Notes under the pieces: model-generated
What the model saw: the letters and a program-made list of their open reading frames with translations, nothing else
Told to the model about the DNA's origin: nothing
The model's database searches: none
Translations under genes and position numbers: made by a program
Shown here: positions 14,101 to 24,500 of the stretch, piece after piece
Layout: the number at the start of each line of letters is the position of its first letter
Position numbering within the stretch: position 1 is the stretch's first letter
Source: Apostichopus japonicus
Lineage: Eukaryota; Echinodermata; Holothuroidea; Aspidochirotida; Stichopodidae
NCBI RefSeq assembly: GCF_037975245.1
Contig: NC_092583.1
Span: forward strand, 12,299,764 to 12,363,763
Direction: 5' to 3'
Length of the DNA: 64,000 bases

Positions 14101-15418
14101 GTAAGTATCAGTGGTATAGTCCAACGTGCGCTCGCCCCACCATCCCCTCCGCTCATTCAACCCCAAGGGCGTAGAAACCGGGGGGATGGGGGCGCCAGCC
14201 CCCCAGTAAAAAATATGGGGGCGGAAGTATCATTCCGCCCCCCGCTTCGCAAGTCAGAAAACCCCTTTTTCATTTCCAAATGAGAAAAAAGAAATCTCAT
14301 TTGGAGCACCAAATTGCATCTAAGGCCAGGTGAAAATGCAAATTAATTTACAAAATGGAGTGGGTGTTGAAGTGTGCTATATTGCACCAAATTGCATCTG
14401 AGGCCACTTGGAAATGCAAAAAAAATTTGCATTTCTAGAAAAAAAATTAAGGGGAGGGGTAACCCCCCAGGCCGGCCATCAGTCTTCAGCCCCCCCCCCC
14501 CCACTCAAAAGTACCTTCCTACGCCACTGTTCAACCCACTTCACCAACCATACACTTTTCTCTTTCTATGTAACCTCCTAACAATGCAAAAGCAACACTT
14601 TTAGAGGGACGGATCGTTTAAATAAAGACTTAAGTGCAACGAATCGCCATTTATTCCAGCTTGTCAAGGAACTCTCTTGCTGATGTTTGTGAAAGCGTTG
14701 TAGTCAAATGGTTAAGGCAGTGGATTGTGGATTTGTGATCTAAGGTTTGCAGGTTCGAGTCCTGACCAGATCATTATGTTGTGTCCTTGGGCAATGCACT
14801 TAATCTCCATTGCCTCTCTTCACCCAGGTGTATAAATAGGGACTTGCTAAGGTAACTTGTAAATCTAGTTGCCTGCGTCGGTTTGTGGCTGCACCCTATG
14901 GGGAGTCGCTCGGGGCACACGTAGATGTAGTGCCCTAGGAAGGATTGTTTGATTGTGCACACTTTGGTGTGTGGATGTGACAAGTTACCAATGACCAGGG
15001 GTCACGTGTTGCAAAGTCGTGGGAGGGGGCCTTTGGCCTCAAACTTGAGTGTTAACATTTAACTTTGTTTGGTTTTGTCTGCCAAACGCTAGTCAGTTTC
15101 TTTGCTCAGCCTGTTTCAATTCTGTTGACAACTTCCTCCGAAAATCTCTTTTCAAAGTTTTGTATACAATTCAAGGTCAAAATAATTACTTTGCCTCCAT
15201 CCAAACTTATTGATGTAAACCACTGTCCGTTTGATTTTATTAATTCACCCATTAATGAATAAATTAATGGTAAACTTCTTGTGTAATTTTTCTTCGTATT
15301 ACAGATTTTCAACTCTGTAGCAGTGACGTGTGTATCGTTCATGTTTGCAGCTTTTCTTTATCTCTCCGTGGAACTTCCAGTGGCCAATTTAGAGCAAAAG
15401 TTTTTGCCAAGGCCATGA
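1205..15418 (+). CDS. NRF-6-like multipass membrane O-acyltransferase (5' end outside window)
   Basis: Exons joined by eye: 1205-1298, 1795-1900, 2292-2500, 3446-3631, 4015-4111, 5317-5409, 5682-5844, 6861-6940, 7828-7941, 10107-10233, 13034-13223, 13958-14100, 15305-15418. All have AG/GT borders and the phases join to 571 codons plus TGA. The first exon carries GICAPKICS, the C-x-P-x-x-C-S end of the NRF domain. An Asp-rich linker after the first membrane helix precedes the acyltransferase-3 core. Core family signatures are [18 protein letters not shown] (visible residues about 168-185), [14 protein letters not shown] (about 220-233), HRYIRLTPML (about 258-267), [12 protein letters not shown] (about 301-312) and [13 protein letters not shown] (about 498-510). 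I count ten to eleven hydrophobic helices. Relatives (C. elegans nrf-6, Drosophila drop-dead) act in lipid or xenobiotic transport, but the substrate is unknown. The signal peptide and most of the NRF domain must lie upstream. Confidence 0.93.
2071..2186. repeat. (CA)n-(TA)n compound microsatellite
   Basis: A CA-rich run grades directly into a pure TA run inside the acyltransferase intron 1901-2291, ending about 105 bases before the next exon. Confidence 0.95.
4316..4965 (+). repeat. 650-base polypyrimidine tract with internal repeats
   Basis: This stretch is almost entirely C and T, with very few purines. A block starting TTTCTACACTTCTCGC recurs at about 4458, 4600 and 4782, so it expanded in tandem. 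Long open frames through it are compositional. It sits in the acyltransferase intron 4112-5316. Confidence 0.9.
6125..6830 (+). repeat. Degenerate ~125-base tandem repeat
   Basis: The phrase CATTCTTTACTGAAACGCCC or a close variant recurs at about 6198, 6323, 6489, 6615 and 6739. The following sequence is also shared loosely. Spacing is about 125 bases, once about 166. It fills most of the acyltransferase intron 5845-6860. Confidence 0.7.
7143..7300 (+). repeat. Single copy of the tRNA-derived SINE seen at 167-1056
   Basis: The same head is present, with A-box-like GCCTAGTGGTTAGGGTGT and B-box GGTTCGAATCC at about 7259, followed by GGTGGAGGCTGGACG and TTTTTTCACTGTTCTTGATT. It lies in the acyltransferase intron 6941-7827. 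Confidence 0.8.
7684..7765 (-). repeat. tRNA-like SINE fragment
   Basis: On the minus strand it reads as a tRNA-like segment with B-box GGTTCGAGTCC and an upstream A-box-like AGTGGAGGTCCAATGGAAAG. It is too short and imperfect to be a working tRNA. It ends about 60 bases before the exon at 7828. Confidence 0.5.
9275..9866 (-). pseudogene. Non-LTR retrotransposon reverse-transcriptase C-terminal fragment
   Basis: On the minus strand two frames together resemble the end of a LINE reverse transcriptase and its downstream segment. The upstream part includes [20 protein letters not shown] and [20 protein letters not shown]. The downstream part includes [37 protein letters not shown] and [14 protein letters not shown]. 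The two frames meet near 9610-9660, indicating a frameshift. No start, endonuclease domain or full polymerase core is present, so this is a truncated dead copy. It lies in the acyltransferase intron 7942-10106, antisense to the gene. Confidence 0.75.
10806..11168 (+). mobile_element. hAT-like MITE, family A, copy 1
   Basis: The ends read CAAGGGCGTAGGAA on the left and, reverse-complemented, CAGTGGCGTAGGAA on the right. Flanks are ACATAGAG and ACATAGGG, an 8-base target duplication with one mismatch. The 363-base interior has no coding capacity. It sits in the acyltransferase intron 10234-13033. Confidence 0.88.
11303..12067. mobile_element. Inverted-repeat element, copy 1 of a tandem pair
   Basis: The left end reads CACCCCGGCCGCGATTTTTT, then CCCAAACAGGTTTGCAATTG. 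The right end (about 12020-12067) is the reverse complement of this block. The next copy begins in the same junction sequence, so the middle terminal repeat is shared. No long open frame is present. It lies in the acyltransferase intron 10234-13033. Confidence 0.7.
12058..12835. mobile_element. Inverted-repeat element, copy 2 of a tandem pair
   Basis: It has the same terminal repeat and interior as the preceding copy, for example GATTGCTCGTGACGTCAGCA near 12120 (also near 11364). This copy has an extra internal tandem duplication: the block starting TTTAATGCTTGGATTACATG occurs at about 12246 and again near 12491. The right end reads, on the minus strand, GGCCGGTGTGCGAATTTTTT. I could not identify a clear target duplication. 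Confidence 0.7.
13338..13558 (+). repeat. TTG/ATT/GGTGTT microsatellite
   Basis: Trinucleotide-type repeats of GTT and ATT change into GGTGTTGGTATT hexamer-type repeats. Translated, they give artificial leucine-valine strings. The tract lies in the acyltransferase intron 13224-13957. Confidence 0.95.
14164..14529 (+). mobile_element. hAT-like MITE, family A, copy 2
   Basis: The element starts CAAGGGCGTAGAAACCGG and ends with CCTTCCTACGCCACTG. A perfect 8-base duplication, TTCAACCC, flanks both sides (14156-14163 and 14530-14537). It has the same orientation as copy 1 and is closely similar throughout. It lies in the acyltransferase intron 14101-15304. Confidence 0.93.
14689..15060 (+). repeat. 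tRNA-derived SINE
   Basis: The head is tRNA-like, with A-box TAGTCAAATGGTTAAGGCAG and B-box GGTTCGAGTCC. A body containing GTCCTTGGGCAATGCACTTA follows, a type of core shared by many metazoan SINEs. It is not a true tRNA gene. It lies in the same intron as MITE copy 2. Confidence 0.7.
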
Positions 15419-15513
15419 GCTATTGTAAGCTATTTTACTATTTCTCAGAACAAATAACCGATACTTCCATCAGAACATCGTGACGAAATTACAACTAAGC
15501 TGTCGAACTTTAA

Positions 15514-15519
15514 AATAAA
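15514..15519 (+). promoter_or_regulatory. Candidate polyadenylation signal of the acyltransferase gene
   Basis: AATAAA lies about 95 bases after the TGA at 15416-15418. Other AATAAA-like sequences further down, near 16455, could also be used. Confidence 0.4.
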
Positions 15520-16615
15520 GTTAAGCGAACGTGGCTATACACCCAATGGGATGCTTCAAATGAGACGCATAGATGCCAAGTACTGTATTATTACCTGATA
15601 GCCTGATTGAATTAAGCACTCTTATGGTGTTTTTCATTTCTTATGATCAACACAATTCTATATACAAATCATGAACAAAAAACCTGCCTGAGATATTAAT
15701 CAACCAAAGACTTAATTTTACGATTAAACTGAAACAATGCATGGGTGAATATAATGCCGTTGAAAGTCATATTTAAAGCACTAAACAAACAAAGCACAAA
15801 AAGGAGTAAACAAGGAACTAAATGATGGGAATAAAAAGTACAAAACAATAGATTTAATATTGCTGGGGTAAAGATTTATTTTGGAGACAGTTGAAATTGG
15901 ATTTACATTTCCTGATATTAATTGTTTTCATATATCTATATAAGGCAATGGAGGCAAGTTTTAAATAATGTATTGCACTGATCTTGCAGAAATGAGTTCT
16001 TAACTAGTAAGAATAAAACCATCTTCCTGATTGTTCAATGAAAACTTAACTTACCCTCTGTCCTCCCTCACTCACCCCTCCTCCCGCTCCAAACCTGTTG
16101 CATTTTTCAATGACAGAACAAAAGATCTTTTCTCGTCGTGTCTTCTTTTGTTCTTTTCATTGTCTTTTAGTATACTTATCATTGTCAAAAGACAATTGTT
16201 GTAACAAGTTCCATTAGCAAAATATCATCCAACTTATTAAAAAATTATTGTAATTAAAGTATAGTTGATTTTCACATATTTTGTTTGACTATTTTAGACA
16301 TTTTATGCCGTAAAACTTTAAACTTAAGTTTAATTTCTCTACATTCTTGGGTCTGCTTATAATCTCGGTATTTAGTTTAATGTCTTGTAAGTAGTTAAAG
16401 GGTCTCCGTCAGTTAAGAAAATATTGTTGTAGTTCCAATATCTGTGAAAAGACAATAAAAGTAAATAAGTAAATAAAAATGTTTTTATTGGGATTATACA
16501 CCCTGCATAACCGTTGTTCTTAGAAATCAAGTGTTGTGTGAGGAGTGTTGTGACGAGACTCTATTATCCCCACCCAAACATTTCCTAATTGGAAAAGGTT
16601 GTATGAAAATCCCAT

Positions 16616-16621
16616 TTTATT
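16616..16621 (-). promoter_or_regulatory. Candidate polyadenylation signal of the FAMeT-module gene
   Basis: AATAAA on the minus strand lies about 395 bases after the stop at 17016-17018. It is the closest exact match I found. The interval 15520-17015 between the two convergent genes otherwise holds only AT-rich 3'-flanking sequence. Confidence 0.35.
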
Positions 16622-17015
16622 GGCTGCTTGTGTCAATATAAATAACTAATCATGGATCCGTTCCGAACTTCTTATAAGAATCCTTGAAAGTCACAGTATA
16701 ACAAATTACTCTTCAAAATAGTAATTTAAGCTTTTGAAAAAGTACGGAAGCTGACGGAATCTACCATTACAGACTTTTCAATAATCTCCAAACATTTTTA
16801 GACTATAGTATATTGTTCATTATATCCTGATGTTTTTTAAGTCTAATAATTTCTTGTTTGCCCTTACAACGTGGGAAGTAAAAGTAGTATGACCACCCCC
16901 CCCCTACCCTCCATGCAACTCCACCCCCTCCCTCCGAAAATGAAAATCAGAGTAAGAAAAAGTAAGAGAGCACCAAATGAAAAGTTTTTGTCGTTAGCTC
17001 ACCGAGTCCATAACT

Positions 17016-18517
17016 TTAATCTGTGTATGGATAGAGCAACCAGTGTGATTCTACTCCTTGGCCAACAGCGATACCAAAGTTGATAGCTTGGAGTCCAATG
17101 TTGTTAGGATATGTCAGGAATGCATTTCCATCATGCATAGTCCTGCCACCGTTACCCTCCTCAATGGTGAAGCTACCGATCTGTATTTCAGAGTCTGTTA
17201 CCAAGATCCAAATCTTGGCGCCTTCAGCCTCGCTCATGATCCTGGGTACGTTCTATGAAAACAAATGAATTCAAATCATATGTATAACCCATCATGCTTT
17301 CAATAGCCCCCCCTTTCTTTCAAACAGTGCTCAAGTAATTGAAGCTATATGGATGACAAATTCTAGTTTCTGATCTTATCACCATCTACCTCACCCAAGG
17401 GCACTTGTGCCTTTCTTGAACAGAGAAATTCAAAACGATGTTGAAGTCAAGCTAACTGACCTAGTAATTCTAGTGAGCCCTATGGTCTCAAAGTACATCA
17501 CCTACTGCATCAACTAAATTAAAATAAAACCTGAGAAAAAATTGTGAACACAGTGTTCACCACATGTGAACATAACGTTCAACACAATTTGCAGTGTGCA
17601 CACAATGTTTACCACAAAGTGAACAAAAGGTTAGAATATGAACGTAGTGTCTAACACAAAGTGAACATGAGTTAAGAATGTGAACACACGTTCTAAAATG
17701 TGAACACAATGTGGTCATTACTATGCCCCACCTGCCCCGCTGATTATTACGGGTGCATTCTATGAAAAAGAAACTAAGCATGTTGAAACCAAACTAAATG
17801 ACCCAGTATTCCTTGTATAGGCCCTTGCCCCCAAACTGTAAGACCGTCATTCTATAAGTTATATATAGCAACAGGCAGTTTCTGATATAAGCGCCATCTA
17901 CCTAACTCATAATCATGGGTTTTGAAGTGTGAATTATTTTACATACACCTATTTACTCCCATTTTTACTCAACCATAATGCTGAATGGGATACTCACATC
18001 TCCGCCGTATGAAGCCAGAGCGGGACATCCTCTGCATGTTCGTACTTCAATCATGTTCTCTCCCTCTGGAGCAATAACTAAGATTTTATGAAAAGAAGCA
18101 GGAGCAAACGATTATTCAACACAAAATAAATGCATGCTTATCTCCCTAAAAAGTATTTCCCCACCATTCCATTGCTTTGGTTTTCAAATGTTCCCTCCCA
18201 CCTCCTTGGTTCCACATTCTTTTAAATGGAATCCTCACCGCAGAAAATTATGGATTAACAATACGGTTTTTCTGAATTACAGAATTGAACTCTTTTAGAT
18301 GTAATGAGTTTCTTGTAGTTTTATACAATGCCAATAACCCTAAGAAAAAAAATCCTTCAAAATGCAGAAACTGTTGGAGAATAATTACCGATTTCGAACA
18401 GTCTGGTATCGTCGGGTGTTTCTCCGGCGATGGCGATGCAAGCATCTCTGGAAGCTGTCACACCCAAATGCAGTTTCTTTCCGACCTCCTGAATGTTGTA
18501 GTATTTGTATTCAAATG
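17016..18517 (-). other. FAMeT-like module 8 (three exons, C-terminal)
   Basis: Exons 18517-18389, 18077-17998 and 17252-17016 make the last module. The first part reads KKLHLGVTASRDACIAIAGE and ends FEI at the junction. The second half has AKIWILVTDSEIQIGSF and, near the end, GLQAINFGIAVGQGVESHW. An extra intron in phase 0 splits this second half, unlike the other modules. The first exon is 129 bases instead of 168. Confidence 0.8.
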
Positions 18518-21500
18518 CTGTGATATGGGGCGGGGGGAGAAAACTGTCATTCAAAAGTAAACACTCAAGACTTTATGCATTGATATAAATCTTCAACTTT
18601 TCCCCCTCAACTGCTACAGTTGTATTGTACATGTAAGTAACTTGTTTATGTACTGTAATATTCTATCCATCGGTCGGGTCTGAGGAGCCACTCCCAACCG
18701 TCCCCCTTCCCAACCCCCTCCCTCTCCAACCCCCCTCCTCTCCACCACCGTTCCCCCTTCCCCCAATATGTATATGCAGTTGCGCCTCTGGCCACTACCA
18801 GGCACATTTAATTTCTAACTACATATACAGCATTCATAACTTCAAGAGTGAGGCAGCAACTTCTTTCTTTAAGATTCAGAGGAATCGTTGAAGGATAGAA
18901 CGACACCATATATAACGAGAATAGAGAACGATCTACGTACGCAAGAATACGTGGAAGTGGAAATGGGTAGTGAAGGCACCAGAGAAACCCATGTAGTTGA
19001 AACTGGTCTCATCCAAGTCATTGCTGGAATACTCAAAGAGAGGATCGCCATCGGCCTCCAAAACTTCCTTATCGAAAACTCTAATGGTGCCATCTACAAC
19101 GGTAATCACTAAGTGCCTCTCTGTCTCCGAGTTAACTAAATCTGTCTCACGAATTGCGTGTTTCATGTAACTGCAGTCTCGACAATCCCGGACAAAGATG
19201 GCTCGGTTTTCAAGAGCTCCAATACCTGTGACAAAATTATGTCCATAAATGAGTTATCATTGTTGCGGTAGAGTAGAAATTATAAAAACGTGGGGGAAAA
19301 AAAGACAAAGTCGACTTGTTGACTGAAACTCCAAAGAATTGTATCTAATATCTAAAAGGACAGAAATTTCAAGAAATGTGACAATGTCAATTTGATTGCA
19401 AATTGAATGGAGAGATACACATTATTACATAGATTGGTTAGAGAAATGTTTCAAATCTATCAAATTTTAGTCATCACTCGATGTTTAAAACTATCGGCTG
19501 AAATAATTGAAACCACTTTCCTTTTCGTTTTAATTTCTTGTAAAATGGAACTGTCAGAAAAGTTTCAAGTTTTCCAGTCCACAAAACAAAAGATAAAGAA
19601 AAATTGAGAAAAGCAATTCAAATATATTGGCAATTTTATTCAATTTAGTTTACCTATTTCTATCATGCCATCGGCATCTCCTTTGGTTGGTGATAAAGCG
19701 ATCAATACCTCTCCGTCAGCCTTAATTCCGAATTCGATGTAAGCTCCACCTCCTTCACGTCTAAGCTCAGTGTAGTGATACTGGTAGGCTTGGTTGATGT
19801 CGTGGGTGTAGAAAATTCCACCTGTTGAACGATAGAAAGAATCGAAAGGCAATAAATGCAATATAAACATTTACTGACCAATTTTTAAATTATCTTTATT
19901 TTATTTTTTTAACATCGTAACACTTTATATTCTCACTCTTGAATTTCTTTTTATTTACCAAAAAGAAAATCTATTAAAAATTGTTTAAAATGCTACAAAA
20001 TACATGCAAAATGGTCTCGACAGGATCCTATCCTACGAATGTCTATGTGTGGTTTACAATGTGATATTTGATTATTTATATTTAATTTCTAATTCTCTTG
20101 TGATTGAGAAAAAACATGCAGTCCACTTCTTAAAGTACAGTTTAACTAGAGCAAAAAAAATTGTTTACGTACATTTTGGACGTAGGATGATGACTTTACA
20201 GGGGGTTATTGGGTGTGTGGAGGAGGGGGGAGGCTACAGAACAAGAATGTTACCATTTTTTAGGCTAGGATAGATCCGAGTGCTGAAGTATTGGAGACAG
20301 TTAAATGAGAGGTGGTGTAAATTACTTTTTACGTACATGTTAAAGCTTTTAACAGATCAAACCTATTCAAGGAGCACTTTTTCTTGTCTAATCATGATCT
20401 CCCACATCAAAAGCAAAGAATTCTTTATTTGTCTGGAACATTTAGTAAGAGATTATTAAGAGGTGATAGCGTTGTTCAGCCTTAATATTAATATTAAAAT
20501 TCCAACAATGGGAAAATATCTCCGGCACATCAGCAGTGCCTATTGCATGTAAAAAAAGATGGGAAGCACAAATGATTAAAGTCCTACGTGAGCCTCGCTG
20601 CACTGTTAGTGCAACCCCCTCCCCACCTCTGTATAGTTATACTTTTGACAGTATGCCTTGTAATAATTCTCAAGAGTAAATATAATGCACCCCAACATCT
20701 AAAGAAATCAACAGAAAAGGTAAAGGGAGAAAATTTACCTCTTGCTTGTGAGAAGTAGTAGTATTTGAACACAAACCAGTAATAAATGTTACTGGCTGAA
20801 TGGATTCCACTTTCAAAGAATGCAAATCTAATTTCGGGCAGAGAGCCTTGCCATGACATAAACTCAAGAGAGCCAACTTTTCCTACTCTGATTGCTCCAC
20901 TTCTAAACGAGATCCAGAACTCGACGTAATTGTCAGCATCCAATATGTCAATGGTATCTACCTCAACAAGAATACTTCCTCCATATTTGATAATGGATTT
21001 CATATTATTTTCGGCACCGATTTCTGTAAAAAAAAAGGGAAGAAAAAAGGAGAGTTACTGATAAGTTAAGTGAACACATTGAACTCTCGTTGATTCAGAC
21101 TTGCAGATCTCATCAGATTGTTTTTCAATTGTAAACATTTCTCACAGTTTCAATGTGTAAAAGAAAAAATTGATTATCATCATCTTAAAAATCTTTTATA
21201 ATCCTATTGTTAAATTTGATACAGTTTACTTGATATTAACTCATTAAAAGTTCATTAAATAACTCAAATAAGCTTTTGTTATTATCTTTTCCTTCTTGTT
21301 CTTTTGCAATATGAGTAAACCTGTTATAAGCAGTGATGAGAATTTCATCATCAAATGGAACCTTTAATTTATTGCTCACTGAATTTTATACTTTTTTAAA
21401 TGAATACTTTTTTTTAAATGGGTGATAAATATAAAAAAAAGAGGACATCTCTGTACAAACAGTTGTAATCTTACTCTGAGCAAGAAGCTAAGATTTGACA

Positions 21501-24500
21501 GAACAACCCCCCCCCCCCCCCCCCATTAAAGACCATTGATTTAAGCTCAAGGTCTTCACTTCTTACTCCGAAGCTGACATATACTGTATGTAACATACCG
21601 ATTTCATAATGAGCTCCGCTTAACGATGAAGACTCAGAAAGAATGATGACACCGGATGCTGAAGCTTTGAGCCCAAAGTTTAATTGTCTTTCGTCGGATC
21701 CTAGTTCTGGTGTACCCACGCTGTGTGAGTTCATGTTGGTCTGGAAAAATGTACGCAGTATGGTACCTAAAGAAATACAACAGGGAAAAAAAAGTCGATA
21801 ACATTTTTCGTTTACACCCCTTTTTTGGTTTAGTTTCTTTAAACTTTAATTTCTCTTGATTTCTCTCGAGCCGAATTTATCATCATGTTTCCAGTAACTA
21901 CAAGGCCATATTAAAAATCAGTATTTAGTCTGAGCATTAATAACGCAGTTGCATACTTTTGCCAAACGAGGCAAAGGCTGTTAACATCCACATTTGTATG
22001 TCGGAGCAAACGGGAAAGGCTTCACGTCAGCCGGCTGTCCACTATATATACAGGTTTCTTTTTTCCTTCTTCATTTTGGAATTGTGTTTCTTGCCTTACC
22101 ATTTACGAGACCATTTCAGGTGTTTAAAAAAAGGCGTGGATATCTCGTGGATGAATATCTGGCATGCGGCTTACGCTAGCCATGACTTGAACCCACGACC
22201 TCAGAGAATAATATCTTGAGTTACCATCTTACCGTGTTCATAGATGAAATCGTATACCAGGAAGTCACCCTGGAAGCCGTTTCGTGTGGCGAAACCGGCG
22301 TAAGATATCCAAAGTGGGCGAGTGTCGGTGAAGTCCAAGATGGTGGTACGTACTTGGTTCAATGTGTATCCGAACCGAATCTGTAATCTGACGCATGTCT
22401 CGTGGTCAAAGAAGGAAGTAATTTCGATAAAGTACACCAAACGATGGCTCAGGACGTCCTGTACGACGGTGTTGACGTCACTACAGAAATCGTTTTCACA
22501 ACGTTGGATGACGTTTTTGTTCAGACCGTCGATGTTAAGACCTTGACAAAGTAGAACAAGATAGAAGATAATGTTTTTTGAAGGCAAGAAGTGTTGACAG
22601 AATAATTATACCTAGGAATAACCGTTGAAAGTATCATAAAAATTGGATTACAATGTATGATAGATGATAGATATCAAGACAGAATTGTCTTAGTTGACTT
22701 TCAAGGAACCCTTTTTTTTAAGGTAGGTTGGAACAATAAGTAGTTCTTAAAGTAAGAGTGCATTTAATCGAAATCAAACATCATTCGAGACGCTGTTGTT
22801 GTTTGTTTCATCAAAATGAACATTAACTGAGAGAGTAAACAATGAATTTTTTTTTTAATCCTCATCCATACCTAGGCCGGACACTTTTCATGTTAATATA
22901 AAAAATAAACATGTAAAAATGAGAAAAGGAAAAAAGGAAAAAAAGGAAAATAAAAAGAATTAGAAATGTTTTGAACTTTTGCTTCACTACTCGAAATGAA
23001 TCTTTTCTAAATGAACTAACGAGATACTTTTTTAAAGGGTTTTTTACTATGGAGTAGCATTGCAATATTTATTAGTCCCACTTAAAGAAAACACAGCTTT
23101 AGTTTAATGAACACCCCAATACGTCAATCATGTTAGAAAACACGCATGTACAGCATAAGGCTTCTGAATGGTAGATTCGCAGGGAAGGAGGATTATTGAG
23201 AGAGGGTTATTGGGGGCGCAGTGCAAGAATATGACCAGTTCTTAGGCTAAGGTAGCTGGGAGTACGTGTGTTTAGAAGACAGGTAAGTGAGGAGTGATGT
23301 TAATACGCGGATCATTCAAACATAACATTTTTATAAGTTTTTTTTGTTCCCTGTGAGCGTTTGGAGAATACTTGAGACAAATGTCAATATTTACGATGAA
23401 AATATAAATATTCATATAAAACTGGATCATTAAGAGTAGTCCCAGACTCAACCCTCCCACCCCCTCCTCCTATGTCATACCAAATGAGAGAGTGAATATT
23501 AGTCTTACCTATCAGGTATCCACTGCTTTGGTAAGAATTCTCTGGCGATAGATTAATCCAGACGGATTGGATGGCCTCCACGCTAAATTCGAAGTAGGCA
23601 GAATTGGTGATGTCGAACTGTCGAAGTGAAAAGGAGAACTGTCCATCGCCAGTAGTAACCACATTGACGCGGTTTTCTGTGAGAATTAAGTATAAATACA
23701 GTGAAATTACTTTCTAAATTAAAAATATTCCAAATATTGGAATTGAAATGTGGAATTGGAAGCCACCTGACGTGAAATTTGTAATTCCTAGGCCCTTGCG
23801 GGCTTCACCCACATTTGTAAGCGCTTAAGCGTCGTAAAAATAACTGACTGAATAGTTCTTGGACACTGTACGGGTAGGTAGAGTAGATCTGATGTAAGTG
23901 GAATACAGTTACCATGGTGACAAAATGTTAGTACATAAAATACAGTTTGTAGCTCTATCAGGGCCGCGTCGATTCTAGAAGGCAAATGAAGGGTGTCAGT
24001 GTTCCCCCAATGGTTCAACCCCAAATAATTTCATAAACATACCAATGGTAGAAAGAGAAACATTTTGTACACAGGTCGAAGGGTTAAATAAAGGTGGTCA
24101 TTGGATTTCAGGGATTGAATGCACAATGTTGTTGTGAACTGTACTTATAACATCATATATAGTGTCAAGTACAAGTTCACTTTTGTTGTAAGTCTCAAAA
24201 TGCTAGACATTGAATACATATAAAGTTCTCATCAGTAGTACATTAAGCTGTTACCTTTCCTTAAAGCAGACAAAATCCCAGTGTTCATAGATATGTACTC
24301 GAAAACAAAAAAGAAAACATATTTCCCCTCTAAGTTGCTTTCATTTTATCTGTATGTGTGAATTAGATTCTTCCAAAGTCATTAAGAGCGAAGCTTACAA
24401 ATCTTCCTCTGTTTCTGTGTGGAAGAGGGATGGGGTGAAGGTGAGGTTGGTGTTGAGGCTTGCGGCAAAGGAATAGATGATTTAAAGTGTTTTATGTTAC

